A DNA stretch of 64,000 nt from Paraburkholderia sp. CNPSo 3272 (GTDB taxonomy: Bacteria; Pseudomonadota; Gammaproteobacteria; Burkholderiales; Burkholderiaceae). The position numbers and the translations under genes are program-made. Positions 13,933-23,513 of the stretch are shown here, one piece after another. Under the pieces are notes generated by a model. It was not told the origin of the DNA. It searched no databases and saw only the letters and a list, made by a program, of their open reading frames with translations. The stretch covers positions 62,001 through 126,000 of the forward strand of contig NZ_JAMBPQ010000017.1 of assembly GCF_024206495.1 (NCBI RefSeq). Reading direction: 5' to 3'. Position 1 is the first letter of the stretch; every line of letters begins with the position of its first letter.

Positions 13933-16900
13933 AGTGAGGCCGGGCAACGAAAGCCAGTGAGCACGCCCGCGCGCAACGGATTTTGCACGCTGCCGGCGAC
14001 AACCGCGAGCTTGACCTTGCCGCCGTCGAACATGGCGTTGAAATGATCGGCCTGTCCGGCCTGCTCGATGCGCGCGGCGTCGAGCAGATGGAACAGCGCC
14101 CAGGGTCCGTCCGCGCGAGGCGGCGGCGCAGCCGCGGGGTCGAGTTCGACATGCGCCTGCCCCGTGCCCTTCCCGCTCGGCCACTGGAACGCGGCGGTGG
14201 CGTTGGGCGCGTCGCTCGTCGCGCTCAGTTGGGTGCCGTCGATATCAAGCACGAAGCGCTTCAGCGAAGGATCGAGCGAAACCACCTTCGCCGAGAAATG
14301 CACGGAAACGTCGTGGCCGCCGTCGCGAAACAAAGCGTCCCGCAACGTCGCCGCACGCTGGAACGCCACCGGCACATCGTCGGACATGCCGAGGGCTTTC
14401 GCTTCGGGCCGCCACCTCCACACCGCGCCGGACGTATCCACCCGATTCTGCAAATTCTTCTGGAAGAACGCGTCGATCAAGCCGCCAGGCGCCAGCACGC
14501 GCGCGAAGTCGTCGGGCGCGGCGTCGCGCGTCGAAGTCCTCACGAGCGGGTAACGACCGTCGAGCGCCTGCTTGCAGGCGGGCGCGACGGTCGTGGCCCA
14601 CAGTGTCTGCAACTGCGCACGCTGGCCCTGGATCTGCACGGTATCGGCGTTGCCCGCTACGCCTTGCAGCACCGCCGCGAGTGGCGCGGGCGCGTTCTGC
14701 GAGAGCAACTTCAGGCGGTCGAGCGGGCCCGTGGCGGGCGGCGGCAGCGACTGCCTGCGCGCCGTGTCTTCCGCCTGCAGGGTCGCTGCCGCGTCCCTGA
14801 GCGCGTTGATGTATTCGTCGAGCGCCGCGCCAGCGAGATCGTGCAGCGCCTGAAAATGCGTATCGACGGGCGTCGGCGCGGCGGGCTGCTCCGCCTGCGC
14901 ACCGATGCGGTTCTTGAGCGCGTCGAGCTTGTCGGGCGCGGCGGCGGGCGGCGTGAAAGTCGTTTCGCGCGCGGCGCCCTGGATGAGCGCGCGCAACGGC
15001 GAAGTCGGCGAGCCGAGCAGGTTCGCGATGCGCGCGCCCTGATCCGGCGCGCTGAACGGCACGACGGCGATATCGGCAAGCAGCGCGTCCCACTGGCGGA
15101 TCGCCTCCTCGCTGTAGAGCCGCGTGAGCGCCGCGCGCAATGCGTCGGTGCTTTGCGCATCCGTATGCGTCTGACCCGCGCCGAGCACCCAGTCGTCCTT
15201 CGACAGATTGGCGAGCGCCTCTTCGCGCAAACGCACGAAAGCGTCGAACCCCGCACGCGTGTTGGCGCCCTCTATACCTTGCGTGAGCGGAGCGCCGCTC
15301 CGTCTCACGAACACGATTTGCCCGCTCGGCCCCGCCGCCTTCGCCACGGTGAAATCCGGCAAGCGCAGTTGCGCGAGTTGCTGATCGATACGGCCGTTCA
15401 GGCGCTGCGCGAGCGGCACGCGATTGAGCACGGCGCGCGCCTGCGCGATCAGGTTCTGATCGAGCGGCAAGTTCGAATCGAACTCGCCACGCCGGAACAG
15501 CGCCTGCAAATGCTGCTCGATGTCCGCGCGCTGCGCGTCGCTCGCATCTTTCATCGAACCCGTTCGCCAGGTACGCAGCGCCCAGACCTGCAGCGCGTCC
15601 GGGTCGAAATGCGTCGGGTCGCCCAGCATCAGGTAGGCGCGCAGGGCTTCGTAGAGCGTGGCGGGGTCTTCCGTGCTGCCGCGGCGAAGCTCGTCCTCCA
15701 TGCGTTGCACGACGATCGGCAGCAAGGTCTGACGCAACAGGCGCTGATACAGGCGCTGCGCTTCCAGGCCGAGCTTCTGACGCTGATCGAGGCCCAGGCC
15801 CGCCCACCACGGCGTGTCACGCGAAGCGCGCTCCGCTTCGCCGCCGGGCAAATCGCGCGCGGCGTCGAGCAGCGGCAGGACCGCAAGCGGACTATCGCCC
15901 GCACTGGTTTTCTTCGCAAGCTCGGCGAGCACGGCGATCTGCTGACGGCTTTCATCGACGAAGCGGCGATTTGCGCGATCGCTCGCGATCAGCGCGATCA
16001 GTCCCGCCGCCAGCAACACGGCGATGCCTGCGATCGTCGCCTGCTGAAAGCGCGCGCGCCGCCGCACCGCGCGCGGATCGCTGCCCGCGATGCCCTGTTC
16101 GGCAAAGATCACGTCGCGCAGCAGCCGCTTGACGAAATACGCGCGGCCGCTCGACGCGTCCGCCATCACGACCTCGCGGCTCAAGCCGAGCGATGCAGCC
16201 ATCGCGCTCATCATGCGATCGAGCGGACGTCCGCTCTGCGTGCCGCTCGTGAAGTACACGCCGCGCAGCGACGGCGCGCGTCCGAAACGAGACTCGCCGA
16301 ATGCGTCTTCGAGAAACCGCCGCAACGCACGCTCGATGCCCGCGAACTGCTGCGGGAACGCATAGATCAGCGCGCGCCGCCGCGCGTCGGTTTCCTGCTG
16401 CATGCGTTGCAGGACGCGGCCTTGTAGTTGCGCGTGCAACAAGCCGAACTCTTCGGAGAACCGCGCGAGCGGCGCACTGGCTTCGCCCGCCTCGTTCTCC
16501 GATGCGAGCGGGAACGTCATGCCCCACACCTGCTCGCGCTCGTCGCGCCCGAAGTCGTCGAAATACTCGGAGAAGCCTGCGAGCATGTCGGTTTTCGTCA
16601 CGACGACGTACACCGGCAGGTGCACGCCAAGTTGCTGGTTCAGTTCGGCAAGACGCTCGCGGATCGCGGCAGCATAGGTGGCGCGATCCGCATCGGACTG
16701 TTGCAGCAGGTCGGCGGCCGAGACCACAGCCATCACGCCGTCGAGCGGACGGCGCGGCCGGTACTTGCGCAGCAACCCGAGAAAGCCGAGCCACGCGCCG
16801 CGATCGGCCTGCTCGTGGCTGTCCTGCGTGGTGAAACGCCCCGCCGTGTCGAGCAACACCGCGTGGTCCGTGAACCACCAGTCGCAGTTGCGCGTGCCGC

Positions 16901-17453
16901 CCACGCCGCCCACCGCCTGCGCGCCAAGCCGGTCCGCGAGCGGGAAGTGCAGCCCCGAGTGCGCAAGCGCGGTCGTCTTGCCCGCGCCCGGCGCGCCGAC
17001 GAAGAGATACCACGGCAAGTCGTAGAGCGTTTCGCGCCGTGGAGCGAGCCAAGCAAACATGCGCCGCATGCCGTGCGCGCCGCCGGCAGACGCGCGCGAC
17101 TCGCGCAGTGTCTTCAGCGCCCCTTCGAAGCGCGTGCGCAGTGCCGCGACGTCGGCGTCGGCGGCCTCGCGCGCGGGGTTCGGTGCGTGCTTCGCGGGAT
17201 CGAGCGCATCGGCCACGAGGCTCTGCACGAACGTCGAACTGGCAATGCGCGCCTTGGCAAACCGGACGCCCCAATAAAGCGCCCAGCACGCGAGGATGAG
17301 CGCGATCACGCTCCAACGCCTGGCGCTGCTCTCGAGCGGCGCCGTGCCGTTGAACGCCACGAGCGGCCCTTCGAACCAGACCAGCGCGCAAAGCGCCAGT
17401 ACGCCCGCGAACGTGACGACCGTGGGCTTTTTGAACCACTGTATCCACTTCAT
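13929..17453 (-). CDS. tssM: T6SS membrane complex protein TssM (IcmF)
   Basis: A 1174-residue inner-membrane protein of the T6SS membrane complex. Two N-terminal helices (about residues 12-29 and 47-65) are followed by the IcmF NTPase domain with an intact Walker A motif, GAPGAGKT at 153-160. A third hydrophobic segment lies near 450-470 (the stretch IAGIAVLLAAGLIALIA), after which the large periplasmic IcmF-related and C-terminal TssM domains run to the end. Length and layout are normal for TssM. The start ATG overlaps the tssL stop, and its own stop overlaps the tagF start, both as ATGA. TssM normally contacts the outer-membrane lipoprotein TssJ through its C-terminus, yet no tssJ is present here. 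Confidence 0.95.
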   Translation of the reverse strand: MKWIQWFKKPTVVTFAGVLALCALVWFEGPLVAFNGTAPLESSARRWSVIALILACWALYWGVRFAKARIASSTFVQSLVADALDPAKHAPNPAREAADADVAALRTRFEGALKTLRESRASAGGAHGMRRMFAWLAPRRETLYDLPWYLFVGAPGAGKTTALAHSGLHFPLADRLGAQAVGGVGGTRNCDWWFTDHAVLLDTAGRFTTQDSHEQADRGAWLGFLGLLRKYRPRRPLDGVMAVVSAADLLQQSDADRATYAAAIRERLAELNQQLGVHLPVYVVVTKTDMLAGFSEYFDDFGRDEREQVWGMTFPLASENEAGEASAPLARFSEEFGLLHAQLQGRVLQRMQQETDARRRALIYAFPQQFAGIERALRRFLEDAFGESRFGRAPSLRGVYFTSGTQSGRPLDRMMSAMAASLGLSREVVMADASSGRAYFVKRLLRDVIFAEQGIAGSDPRAVRRRARFQQATIAGIAVLLAAGLIALIASDRANRRFVDESRQQIAVLAELAKKTSAGDSPLAVLPLLDAARDLPGGEAERASRDTPWWAGLGLDQRQKLGLEAQRLYQRLLRQTLLPIVVQRMEDELRRGSTEDPATLYEALRAYLMLGDPTHFDPDALQVWALRTWRTGSMKDASDAQRADIEQHLQALFRRGEFDSNLPLDQNLIAQARAVLNRVPLAQRLNGRIDQQLAQLRLPDFTVAKAAGPSGQIVFVRRSGAPLTQGIEGANTRAGFDAFVRLREEALANLSKDDWVLGAGQTHTDAQSTDALRAALTRLYSEEAIRQWDALLADIAVVPFSAPDQGARIANLLGSPTSPLRALIQGAARETTFTPPAAAPDKLDALKNRIGAQAEQPAAPTPVDTHFQALHDLAGAALDEYINALRDAAATLQAEDTARRQSLPPPATGPLDRLKLLSQNAPAPLAAVLQGVAGNADTVQIQGQRAQLQTLWATTVAPACKQALDGRYPLVRTSTRDAAPDDFARVLAPGGLIDAFFQKNLQNRVDTSGAVWRWRPEAKALGMSDDVPVAFQRAATLRDALFRDGGHDVSVHFSAKVVSLDPSLKRFVLDIDGTQLSATSDAPNATAAFQWPSGKGTGQAHVELDPAAAPPPRADGPWALFHLLDAARIEQAGQADHFNAMFDGGKVKLAVVAGSVQNPLRAGVLTGFRCPASL

Positions 17454-18802
17454 GGCGCGGCTCCCGGCGCAAGAATGGCGATGGTCACGCGGCGGTTGCG
17501 CGCGCGGCCCGCCGCGGTATCGTTCGACGCGACCGGCTCGGTATCGCCGCGGCCTTCGGCGCTCACGCGCACAGGGTCCGCGAGATGCGCCGCGAGAATC
17601 GCGCGCACGGTCTCCGCGCGCGCCTGCGAGAGCGCGACGTTGGATGGAAAGCGCGCCGACACGATGCGCTGATCGTCCGTGTGCCCGATCACGACGACAT
17701 TGCCCGGTTTGTCCGCCAGCGCCTCGCCGATGCGCTGCACGAGCGGCACGAAACGCGGATCGAGTTCGGCGCTGCCCGACGCGAAGATCTGCGTGCCTTC
17801 GGCGCTGTTGTTGATGGTCACGGTCGTGCGGTCCCCCGATTCGCCCACCGTGACCAGCCCTTGCGCGATCTCGGGCGCGAGAAAGCCATCGAGCGCCGAC
17901 GCGAATTTCGGCGCAGCCTGCGTCTTGGCCGCGAGCACGGGCGCGGGCGCCACGCGAATGCCGCGCATCGCCTCGAACACCGGGTCGGAGAACGCGTTGA
18001 TGCGCAGCCCGAGCACGAGACTTGCCGCCATCAACACTAGGGCCGCGAACGCCAGCGCGACCCACAGCGGCACGAAACCCAGCGTGCGTTCGCGCGCGTG
18101 CTCCGCGGGTTGCCAGTGCGGCGACAGCGTGCGCTCGACCGGGCCGCGCTGCGCGCGAATCATCTGTTCAAGGCGTTCGCGAATCTCGTCGAGTTGCCGC
18201 TTGCCGCCTTCGATGAGCCGGTAGCGCCCGTCGAAGCCAAGCGCGAGCATCACGTAGATCAGTTCGAGCAGGTCGATGTCGGCAGCGGGGGTTTGGGCGA
18301 GCCGCTGCAACATGACGAAAAGCCGCTCGCCGCCGGAGGCCTCATTGTGAAACGTCACGAGCAGGCTCCTGCGGCCCCAGACCCCCGCGCCCCACGGCGT
18401 CGCCGCAATGGCCTCGTCGATGAAAGTGCACAGGCAATAGCGCGCCGGGCCGAGCTGCGTGTCGGGCACGCCGAACGCGCGGCCGTCCGCCTCGAAGCGG
18501 CGCACCATCTGGATCAGCTGCGTGCGCAACGTGTCGAGATCCGGGTAGGCAGGCAGGCGGCGCAGCGGCAGCGCGAGTTCGAGCAACGGATTCGCCGCGC
18601 GCAGCAGCGGGTTGCGCCCGGCGATCGAGGCATCGAGCGGCGTGAGCGCGGGCTCGGTGGCTTGCGGCTTGCGCTGCGGCGTGGCTTGCGCTTCGGCGCC
18701 GGCCGTGCGTTCGCGCTTGCGCCCCGGCATCGGCATACGGATCGTGCGCGCCGCGTCGAGATAGTCCGCATCGTCGAGCGGCGCGTTCGTGCTGTCGGTC
18801 AT
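17450..18802 (-). CDS. tssL: T6SS TssL (DotU) fused to OmpA peptidoglycan-binding domain
   Basis: A 450-residue evolved TssL. After a basic, disordered N-terminus (to about residue 50), the DotU domain contains NPLLELALPLRRL, ALCTFIDEA-like text (CLCTFIDEAIAATPW) and LLELIYVMLALGFDGRYR. One membrane helix follows (LWVALAFAALVLMAASLVLG, about 246-265). The C-terminal OmpA-like domain has VVIGHTDDQRI and the peptidoglycan-binding pattern N-x-x-L-S-x-x-R-A-x-x-V followed by GRGDTEPVASN and GRARNRRV. It therefore anchors the T6SS membrane complex to the cell wall directly. Its stop overlaps the tssM start. The OmpA extension may matter because tssJ is missing. Confidence 0.93.
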   Translation of the reverse strand: MTDSTNAPLDDADYLDAARTIRMPMPGRKRERTAGAEAQATPQRKPQATEPALTPLDASIAGRNPLLRAANPLLELALPLRRLPAYPDLDTLRTQLIQMVRRFEADGRAFGVPDTQLGPARYCLCTFIDEAIAATPWGAGVWGRRSLLVTFHNEASGGERLFVMLQRLAQTPAADIDLLELIYVMLALGFDGRYRLIEGGKRQLDEIRERLEQMIRAQRGPVERTLSPHWQPAEHARERTLGFVPLWVALAFAALVLMAASLVLGLRINAFSDPVFEAMRGIRVAPAPVLAAKTQAAPKFASALDGFLAPEIAQGLVTVGESGDRTTVTINNSAEGTQIFASGSAELDPRFVPLVQRIGEALADKPGNVVVIGHTDDQRIVSARFPSNVALSQARAETVRAILAAHLADPVRVSAEGRGDTEPVASNDTAAGRARNRRVTIAILAPGAAP

Positions 18803-18826
18803 GGCAATGGTCCTCTATGCGAGACT

Positions 18827-20161
18827 TCAATGACGGATGGCCCAGAGTTCCATCGCGAGCCTGGGGAACTCGCCCGCCACGTGCAGCGCCATGCCCGCCG
18901 AAGCCGGCAGGGTTGCCCACGCATCGTTCTGGTCGTCGAGTTCGAAATAGCTGTAGCCCGCATGGAACGGCAACTGGCGCGGCGCGACCGCCAGCGCGCG
19001 CAACGCAATGCCTGGCAGCTGCAGGTTCACGAGATCGCGGATCTTCTCGATGCTGCCGATCTTCACCTGGCTTATGAACGCGGAGATCAGCGTGCCGGCC
19101 GGCACCTGCGCCCGCACCGCGAGCACGAAGGTCGCGCCAGTAAAGAGCGTGCGGTCCGCGACCCGCGCCACCCGCAAACCATACTTGCGTTCTTCGAGCG
19201 CAATCGCCACGACCTGCGGATCGGCGACACGCGACAGCGCGAGCCGCAGCGCGTCGATCACGGGTTCGAACGTCTCCTTGAGCCGGTCGTGCCGGTAAGC
19301 CGCGAACGTAGGTGGCCGCCGCCCCGCCTGGCTGAACGTGGCAAGCTCGCCAGCCAGCGCGATGCACGCTTGATAGAACGCTTCGGGATGCAAACCATCC
19401 ATGGCATTGAAGTGAGTGACGAGAGGCTGCGCGCGATTGACGATCTGCAGCAGCAGGAAATCGGCGATTTCGGCCATGCCCGCGCCGTCGGGCTGGCCGA
19501 GGCGCCCGGCGAGCGCTTCGCCGCGCTGTTGAAGGAGTCCGCCCAGTTCCGTCGAGAAGCGCGCGAGGCGCCCCGCCACGCGATAATCGAGGCATGGCGC
19601 GCAGTAGTCGTCGTCGAGCACGACGCGGCCGTCGCTACGGCGCTCGAGCACGTGCGCGACGCCCGCGCACGCATGCGCATTGGCAACGTCGGGCGCGAGC
19701 GCGAGGCGCAGGCGCAGCTTGCCGATCTGCAGCAACGTGCTGGGCGCGTCGGCGTCGTTGCTGTCGTGCACTTCGAAATCTCCCGCGCCGTAACGCGCGA
19801 GATCGTCGGCGTGCCCGTCGCCGCCCGATTCGGGCGCGCCCGCGCGGCGCACGGGCAGCGCGAGCATCACCGTGACGTTCGCGGCGTTTTCGGGAACATC
19901 GAGCGGTTCGGGCAGATCGTCGTCCGCGGGCAGGTTGAACGGCGTGCCGTCGGGCAGCACGCCTGCCGCCGCGCGCAACGCTAGTTTGCCGAGCTTGAGC
20001 AGCGCCTCGTCGATCTCCAGCGTCGTAAAGCCCCAGCCATAGGCGCGCAGGCCGTTCACGCGGCCCGAGAGCAGCGCCTCGACGTGCCGGTCGTGCTGCT
20101 GGAGATGCTGCGGCTGAAGGAACATGCCCTCCGACCAGATGACTTTGTTGTTCCAGTACAT
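18827..20161 (-). CDS. tssK: T6SS baseplate protein TssK
   Basis: A 444-residue TssK, which links the T6SS baseplate to the TssLM membrane complex. The N-terminus MYWNNKVIWSEGMFLQPQHL is the diagnostic start of the family, followed by QQHDR and, at about residue 33, the W-G-F-T-T-L-E-I-D region. The C-terminal half contains GYSYFELDDQNDAW, also normal. The start was set at this Met because the upstream extension is Arg-rich and would run into the FHA gene. It lies 8 nt after the FHA stop and 24 nt before tssL. Between the FHA and tssK genes, where tssJ usually sits, there is no room for a gene. Confidence 0.95.
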   Translation of the reverse strand: MYWNNKVIWSEGMFLQPQHLQQHDRHVEALLSGRVNGLRAYGWGFTTLEIDEALLKLGKLALRAAAGVLPDGTPFNLPADDDLPEPLDVPENAANVTVMLALPVRRAGAPESGGDGHADDLARYGAGDFEVHDSNDADAPSTLLQIGKLRLRLALAPDVANAHACAGVAHVLERRSDGRVVLDDDYCAPCLDYRVAGRLARFSTELGGLLQQRGEALAGRLGQPDGAGMAEIADFLLLQIVNRAQPLVTHFNAMDGLHPEAFYQACIALAGELATFSQAGRRPPTFAAYRHDRLKETFEPVIDALRLALSRVADPQVVAIALEERKYGLRVARVADRTLFTGATFVLAVRAQVPAGTLISAFISQVKIGSIEKIRDLVNLQLPGIALRALAVAPRQLPFHAGYSYFELDDQNDAWATLPASAGMALHVAGEFPRLAMELWAIRH

Positions 20162-20169
20162 GCTGTGAC

Positions 20170-21531
20170 TCAATCCTTGGGAATTTGCAGCGCGTCGAGC
20201 TGCGCCTGATAGGCTCGATTGAACGGTTCGCCGAAGCGTTGCTGGAAGTCGTCGCCCGCGTCGCGCGATACGTGCTCCCACGTCTTCACGAAGCGCTGCC
20301 ACAGGCGCGCCCGGCGATTGCCGACAAGTGCTTCGAGGCCGGCGGGCGCGTCGAGCGAGCCCTCGATAGCGGCAGGGTCGAGGCGCGCCATGGCGTCTTC
20401 GAACGCGGCGCGCATGCCGGCGACGAGCGCGAGTTCGTGCGCCTGGATATCGCGGTACGCGGCGCGCAAGGCTTCGTCCGGCGCGAGATAGCCGCGCCCG
20501 CGCGCGCCCAGCATTTGCGTCAAGGCGCGGTCTGCGTCGGGAAAGAATTTGAGCGGGTTGTTGTCGCGCGCCTCGATCATCGTCATCGCTATGCGGGCCT
20601 CGCGGCGCGCCATCGCGCGCGAGCGCAGCACGCTCATCGTGCCCTGCGTGGCTTCGCGCAACAGCGCACCGGTGAGGCGCGCGAGTTCCGGCGCGCTCAG
20701 GTGGGCGACATCGTCCATCGCGATTCCGAGGCCATCCAGCAATGCGTCCAGCACCGCGGAATCTTCCGCACGCGGGGCTGCGGGGCGGGTCTCCGGCGCC
20801 GCGGCGCGCGCGTCATCGGACCGGTGCGCCGGTAGCGCAGCCAGCGCTTTTTCCGGCGACACGTGCTCGAAACTGCGTGACGGCGCGGCAGGTGCGCGCG
20901 CCACCCGCGCGGGAGCGTCGCGCAACGGGTCGGCGGAGCCCAGCACGTCCAGTAGCGCCTGGTTCGCTTCGCCGCCGAAATGGCCCGGCTCGCGCAGCAG
21001 CGGCATTGCGGCGAGCGGGTCGGGCGTGAACGGCGCGTCGTCGCGCTGGGGTCGCGGCGCAGCACAAATGCGTGGTGCGTCCCAGTCGTCGGGGATGAGC
21101 GGCGCGCCCGGCGGCGCCTCGAACTCCGGCGTGCCCGGCAAACTCGCGGCGCGGGCCTGCGCAGGCGGCGTGGGTTGCGTCATCAGCGTTTGATCGAATG
21201 GCCCCCGGCTTTCCTCGTCCTTTTCGATGGAAACCGCGAGCGTATAAGCGCCAATCCGTATCTGGTCGCCATGGGACAGCACCGCCTCGTGCGCGCCGTT
21301 CAGCGCCTCGCCGTTCAGCAGTGTCGGATTGCTGCCGGCATCGACCAGAACGTAAGTGTCCCCACGGCGTTCGACGCTCGCCTGCAAGCGCGAAATACCG
21401 CGTTGCACGTCGCCAAGCACCACCGTGCTTTCCGGCGCGCGGCCAATGGTGGCGCGGTCGTCGATCTCTATCGTGCGTGGCGCGGCGTGCTCGCCGGCTT
21501 CGCCGCCCTCGACAGTCAGCGTCAATCTCAC
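20170..21531 (-). CDS. T6SS-associated FHA-domain protein (TagH/Fha)
   Basis: A 453-residue protein. The N-terminal FHA domain (about residues 1-95) has RATIGRAPESTVVLGD, then GISRLQASVE and LVDAGSNPTLLNG. The usual S-R-x-H-A phosphothreonine-loop His is replaced by Gln50 (S-R-L-Q-A). A Pro/Ala-rich linker of about 150 residues leads to the C-terminal TagH domain (about 255-453: DDVAHLSAPELARLTGALLR, then FFPDADRALTQMLG and FKTWEHVSR-like text). The start is GTG, chosen because AGGAGG lies 6 nt upstream and it overlaps the vgrG stop in a GTGA. FHA proteins are phosphorylation-dependent switches for T6SS assembly; the nearby Ser/Thr kinase is the obvious partner. Confidence 0.88.
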   Translation of the reverse strand: MRLTLTVEGGEAGEHAAPRTIEIDDRATIGRAPESTVVLGDVQRGISRLQASVERRGDTYVLVDAGSNPTLLNGEALNGAHEAVLSHGDQIRIGAYTLAVSIEKDEESRGPFDQTLMTQPTPPAQARAASLPGTPEFEAPPGAPLIPDDWDAPRICAAPRPQRDDAPFTPDPLAAMPLLREPGHFGGEANQALLDVLGSADPLRDAPARVARAPAAPSRSFEHVSPEKALAALPAHRSDDARAAAPETRPAAPRAEDSAVLDALLDGLGIAMDDVAHLSAPELARLTGALLREATQGTMSVLRSRAMARREARIAMTMIEARDNNPLKFFPDADRALTQMLGARGRGYLAPDEALRAAYRDIQAHELALVAGMRAAFEDAMARLDPAAIEGSLDAPAGLEALVGNRRARLWQRFVKTWEHVSRDAGDDFQQRFGEPFNRAYQAQLDALQIPKD

Positions 21532-23513
21532 GGGGCCTCCTGATTGCGAATCTTGCTCGTGCCGTCGTCGGCGTCGCGCGGCGGCCTGGGCGGCGCGGGG
21601 GGCACGGAAAGCGGCACCGGCGGCACGCCCGGGCCGAGCGGAATCGGGAAGCTCGACATCTCGATCGTTTCGGGACCGATGAGGATGTACGCCGCCCCCG
21701 CGCGCAGCGCGATGGTTGCGCCAGCCTCGATCTCCACGGCAGCGCCTGCCTTGATGTGCACGGCTGCGCCCGCGTCGAGCGAATACGCCTCGCCTACGAA
21801 CTGCTCGTGCGTCGTCATGCTCGCTGCCGAGACGCTGCCAAGCACGCGCGACGTACTGCTGCCCAGCACCGAATCGTTGCGCGCGCCGCGCGTCTCGCGA
21901 AACTCCCCGCCGCCAATGCGCAGGTGCCGCTCGCCCGTGACGTTCATCAGCGCGTCGTGCTTGATCCAGGTTTCGTGATCGCGCTCGGCGTGAAAGAACA
22001 TCTGCTCGCCGCCCTTGCGGTCGTCGAAGCGCACTTCGTTGTAACCGTTGCCGCCCTTCGTCGACTGGCTCTTGAGCGTGGACACCGCGCTTTGCGCGGG
22101 CAGGTCGTACGGCGGCATGTTGGTCGAGTTGTAGACCGCGCCCACGATCACAGGCCGGTCCGGATCGCCTTCGATGAAATCCACCAGTACCTCCTGGCCG
22201 ACGCGCGGCAGGCACATCGCCCCCCAGCGCCGGTTCGCCCAGCCCTGCGCCACGCGCACCCAGCAACGATCGAGCCGATCCGCGCCGCCTGCCTGCGAAA
22301 GCTGCTCCCAATGGAACTGCACTTTCACGCGCCCGTACTTGTCCGTGAGAATCTCCTCGCCCGGCGGCCCGATCACGACGGCTGTCTGCGGTCCCGCCGC
22401 GCGAGGAACCGGCGTGATGCGCGGCGAACGGAACGTGTTGTCGCTGCGAATCGCCCTGAAATGGCAGTCGAATAGCGGCTGCGTGGGGTCGCTCGTCGAT
22501 ACATAGGCGTCCGATACGATTTCGCTCTGATTCTCGATCACCAGATACTGGCGGTTCTGCGCGCCGCCCGGATGCTCGCGCAGCCGGAACAACCCACCTG
22601 CTGCGATGCCGCGCGCGGTGGTGCGCCCTTCCATCGCGTCGTTCTGCGTTTGATGGATCTCCACGTTGATGCGCGCGAGGCGCTCGCCGTCTCCCGCTTT
22701 CAGATGTCCGCTCAGATGCTCCTGCATCAGATAGCGCGGCCGGTCGTAGGGCGCACTGCGCGTGGCGCGCGAAACGAGCCCTTCGCTGTTGCTCACCGAG
22801 GCCTTTTCGAAGTCGTAGTCGTTGACCTCGTAGCGCCCCGTTTCGAGCGTCGCGCCCGCGTGCCAGCGGTAGACGCATTCTTCGTCGGGTTCAGGCGTGT
22901 CCCAGCCCTGAAACGGCACCGACTCGTAGTGCGCGATGGGCCGATGCTCGGCGCCCGAATCGGCCAGCACGAGCGTATGCTTGCCGTCTGCGTGCTCGAA
23001 AAAATAATGCATGCCCTCGCGCTCCATGAGGCGGCTCACGAAGTCGAAATCCGTCTCGCGGTACTGCACGCAATGGTCAAGCGCCGGGTAGCTCGCCGTG
23101 CATGTATTGCGAAAGTCGATGTCGTACGACTCCAGCACCTGCGCAACGATTTGCGGCGCCGTGCGCTGATGAAAGAAGCGCCGGTGCGAGGCGCGCGTGA
23201 GCAGCCACAGGGGCGGATGCACGACCGCCTCGTAGCGCGCCATGCGGTTCTTCGTGGTGTCGCCGGGCGCGAGCAGACGCAGCGTCGTGACGATGCCGTT
23301 GAACTCGCGCGACCCGCCCGCCGGATAGTCGAGCGTCACGGAAAGGTTCTGCCCGAGCACCGCGCCCGGGTCGATGTCGTTGTGCAGGCTCAGGAATGCG
23401 ATCTCGAAGCGGCTCAGGCGTCCCAGCGCCTCGCTCGCCGACATACGCAGAAACACCGCGTCGTCGCCGAGCGCCGCACAGGTCATGCGCACATGGCGAC
23501 TAGTCGAAGGCAT
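21528..23513 (-). CDS. vgrG: T6SS spike protein VgrG (TssI)
   Basis: A 661-residue VgrG. The gp27-like part includes GRLSRFEIAFLSLHNDIDP, YRETDFDFVSRLMEREGMHY and a D-Y-D-F-E motif. The gp5 OB-fold part has TDKYGRVKVQFHW, WVRVAQGWANRRWGAMCLPR, VGQEVLVDFIEGDPDRPVIV and GAVYNSTNMPP. A beta-helix region with AGAAVHIKAGAAVEIEAGAT follows, and the protein ends in a short Pro-rich tail (about 25 residues) with no toxin domain. The start at MPSTSRHVRMTC overlaps the clpV stop by 14 nt; the stop overlaps the FHA start. It forms the spike tip of the secreted tube. No PAAR, chaperone or effector/immunity gene is found next to it. Confidence 0.93.
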   Translation of the reverse strand: MPSTSRHVRMTCAALGDDAVFLRMSASEALGRLSRFEIAFLSLHNDIDPGAVLGQNLSVTLDYPAGGSREFNGIVTTLRLLAPGDTTKNRMARYEAVVHPPLWLLTRASHRRFFHQRTAPQIVAQVLESYDIDFRNTCTASYPALDHCVQYRETDFDFVSRLMEREGMHYFFEHADGKHTLVLADSGAEHRPIAHYESVPFQGWDTPEPDEECVYRWHAGATLETGRYEVNDYDFEKASVSNSEGLVSRATRSAPYDRPRYLMQEHLSGHLKAGDGERLARINVEIHQTQNDAMEGRTTARGIAAGGLFRLREHPGGAQNRQYLVIENQSEIVSDAYVSTSDPTQPLFDCHFRAIRSDNTFRSPRITPVPRAAGPQTAVVIGPPGEEILTDKYGRVKVQFHWEQLSQAGGADRLDRCWVRVAQGWANRRWGAMCLPRVGQEVLVDFIEGDPDRPVIVGAVYNSTNMPPYDLPAQSAVSTLKSQSTKGGNGYNEVRFDDRKGGEQMFFHAERDHETWIKHDALMNVTGERHLRIGGGEFRETRGARNDSVLGSSTSRVLGSVSAASMTTHEQFVGEAYSLDAGAAVHIKAGAAVEIEAGATIALRAGAAYILIGPETIEMSSFPIPLGPGVPPVPLSVPPAPPRPPRDADDGTSKIRNQEAP

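Noticed and set aside
11519-14152. An 877-codon - strand frame opposite the heme sensor and kinase genes
   Set aside because: Both + strand genes show conserved motifs throughout; the frame on the other strand is Arg-rich and unrecognisable.
13983-16427. An 814-codon open frame on the + strand antisense to tssM
   Set aside because: It lies entirely opposite a clear TssM, is very rich in Arg and Ala/Gly, and matches nothing; long antisense frames are expected in GC-rich DNA.
18098-19984. A 628-codon + strand frame opposite tssL/tssK
   Set aside because: Composition is typical of an antisense shadow; the opposite strand encodes unmistakable TssL and TssK.
22879-23513. Possible continuation of the FHA gene's frame upstream through vgrG
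   Set aside because: The frame is open well upstream of the FHA start but the sequence there is the shadow of vgrG; the GTG at 21531 with AGGAGG is a much better start.
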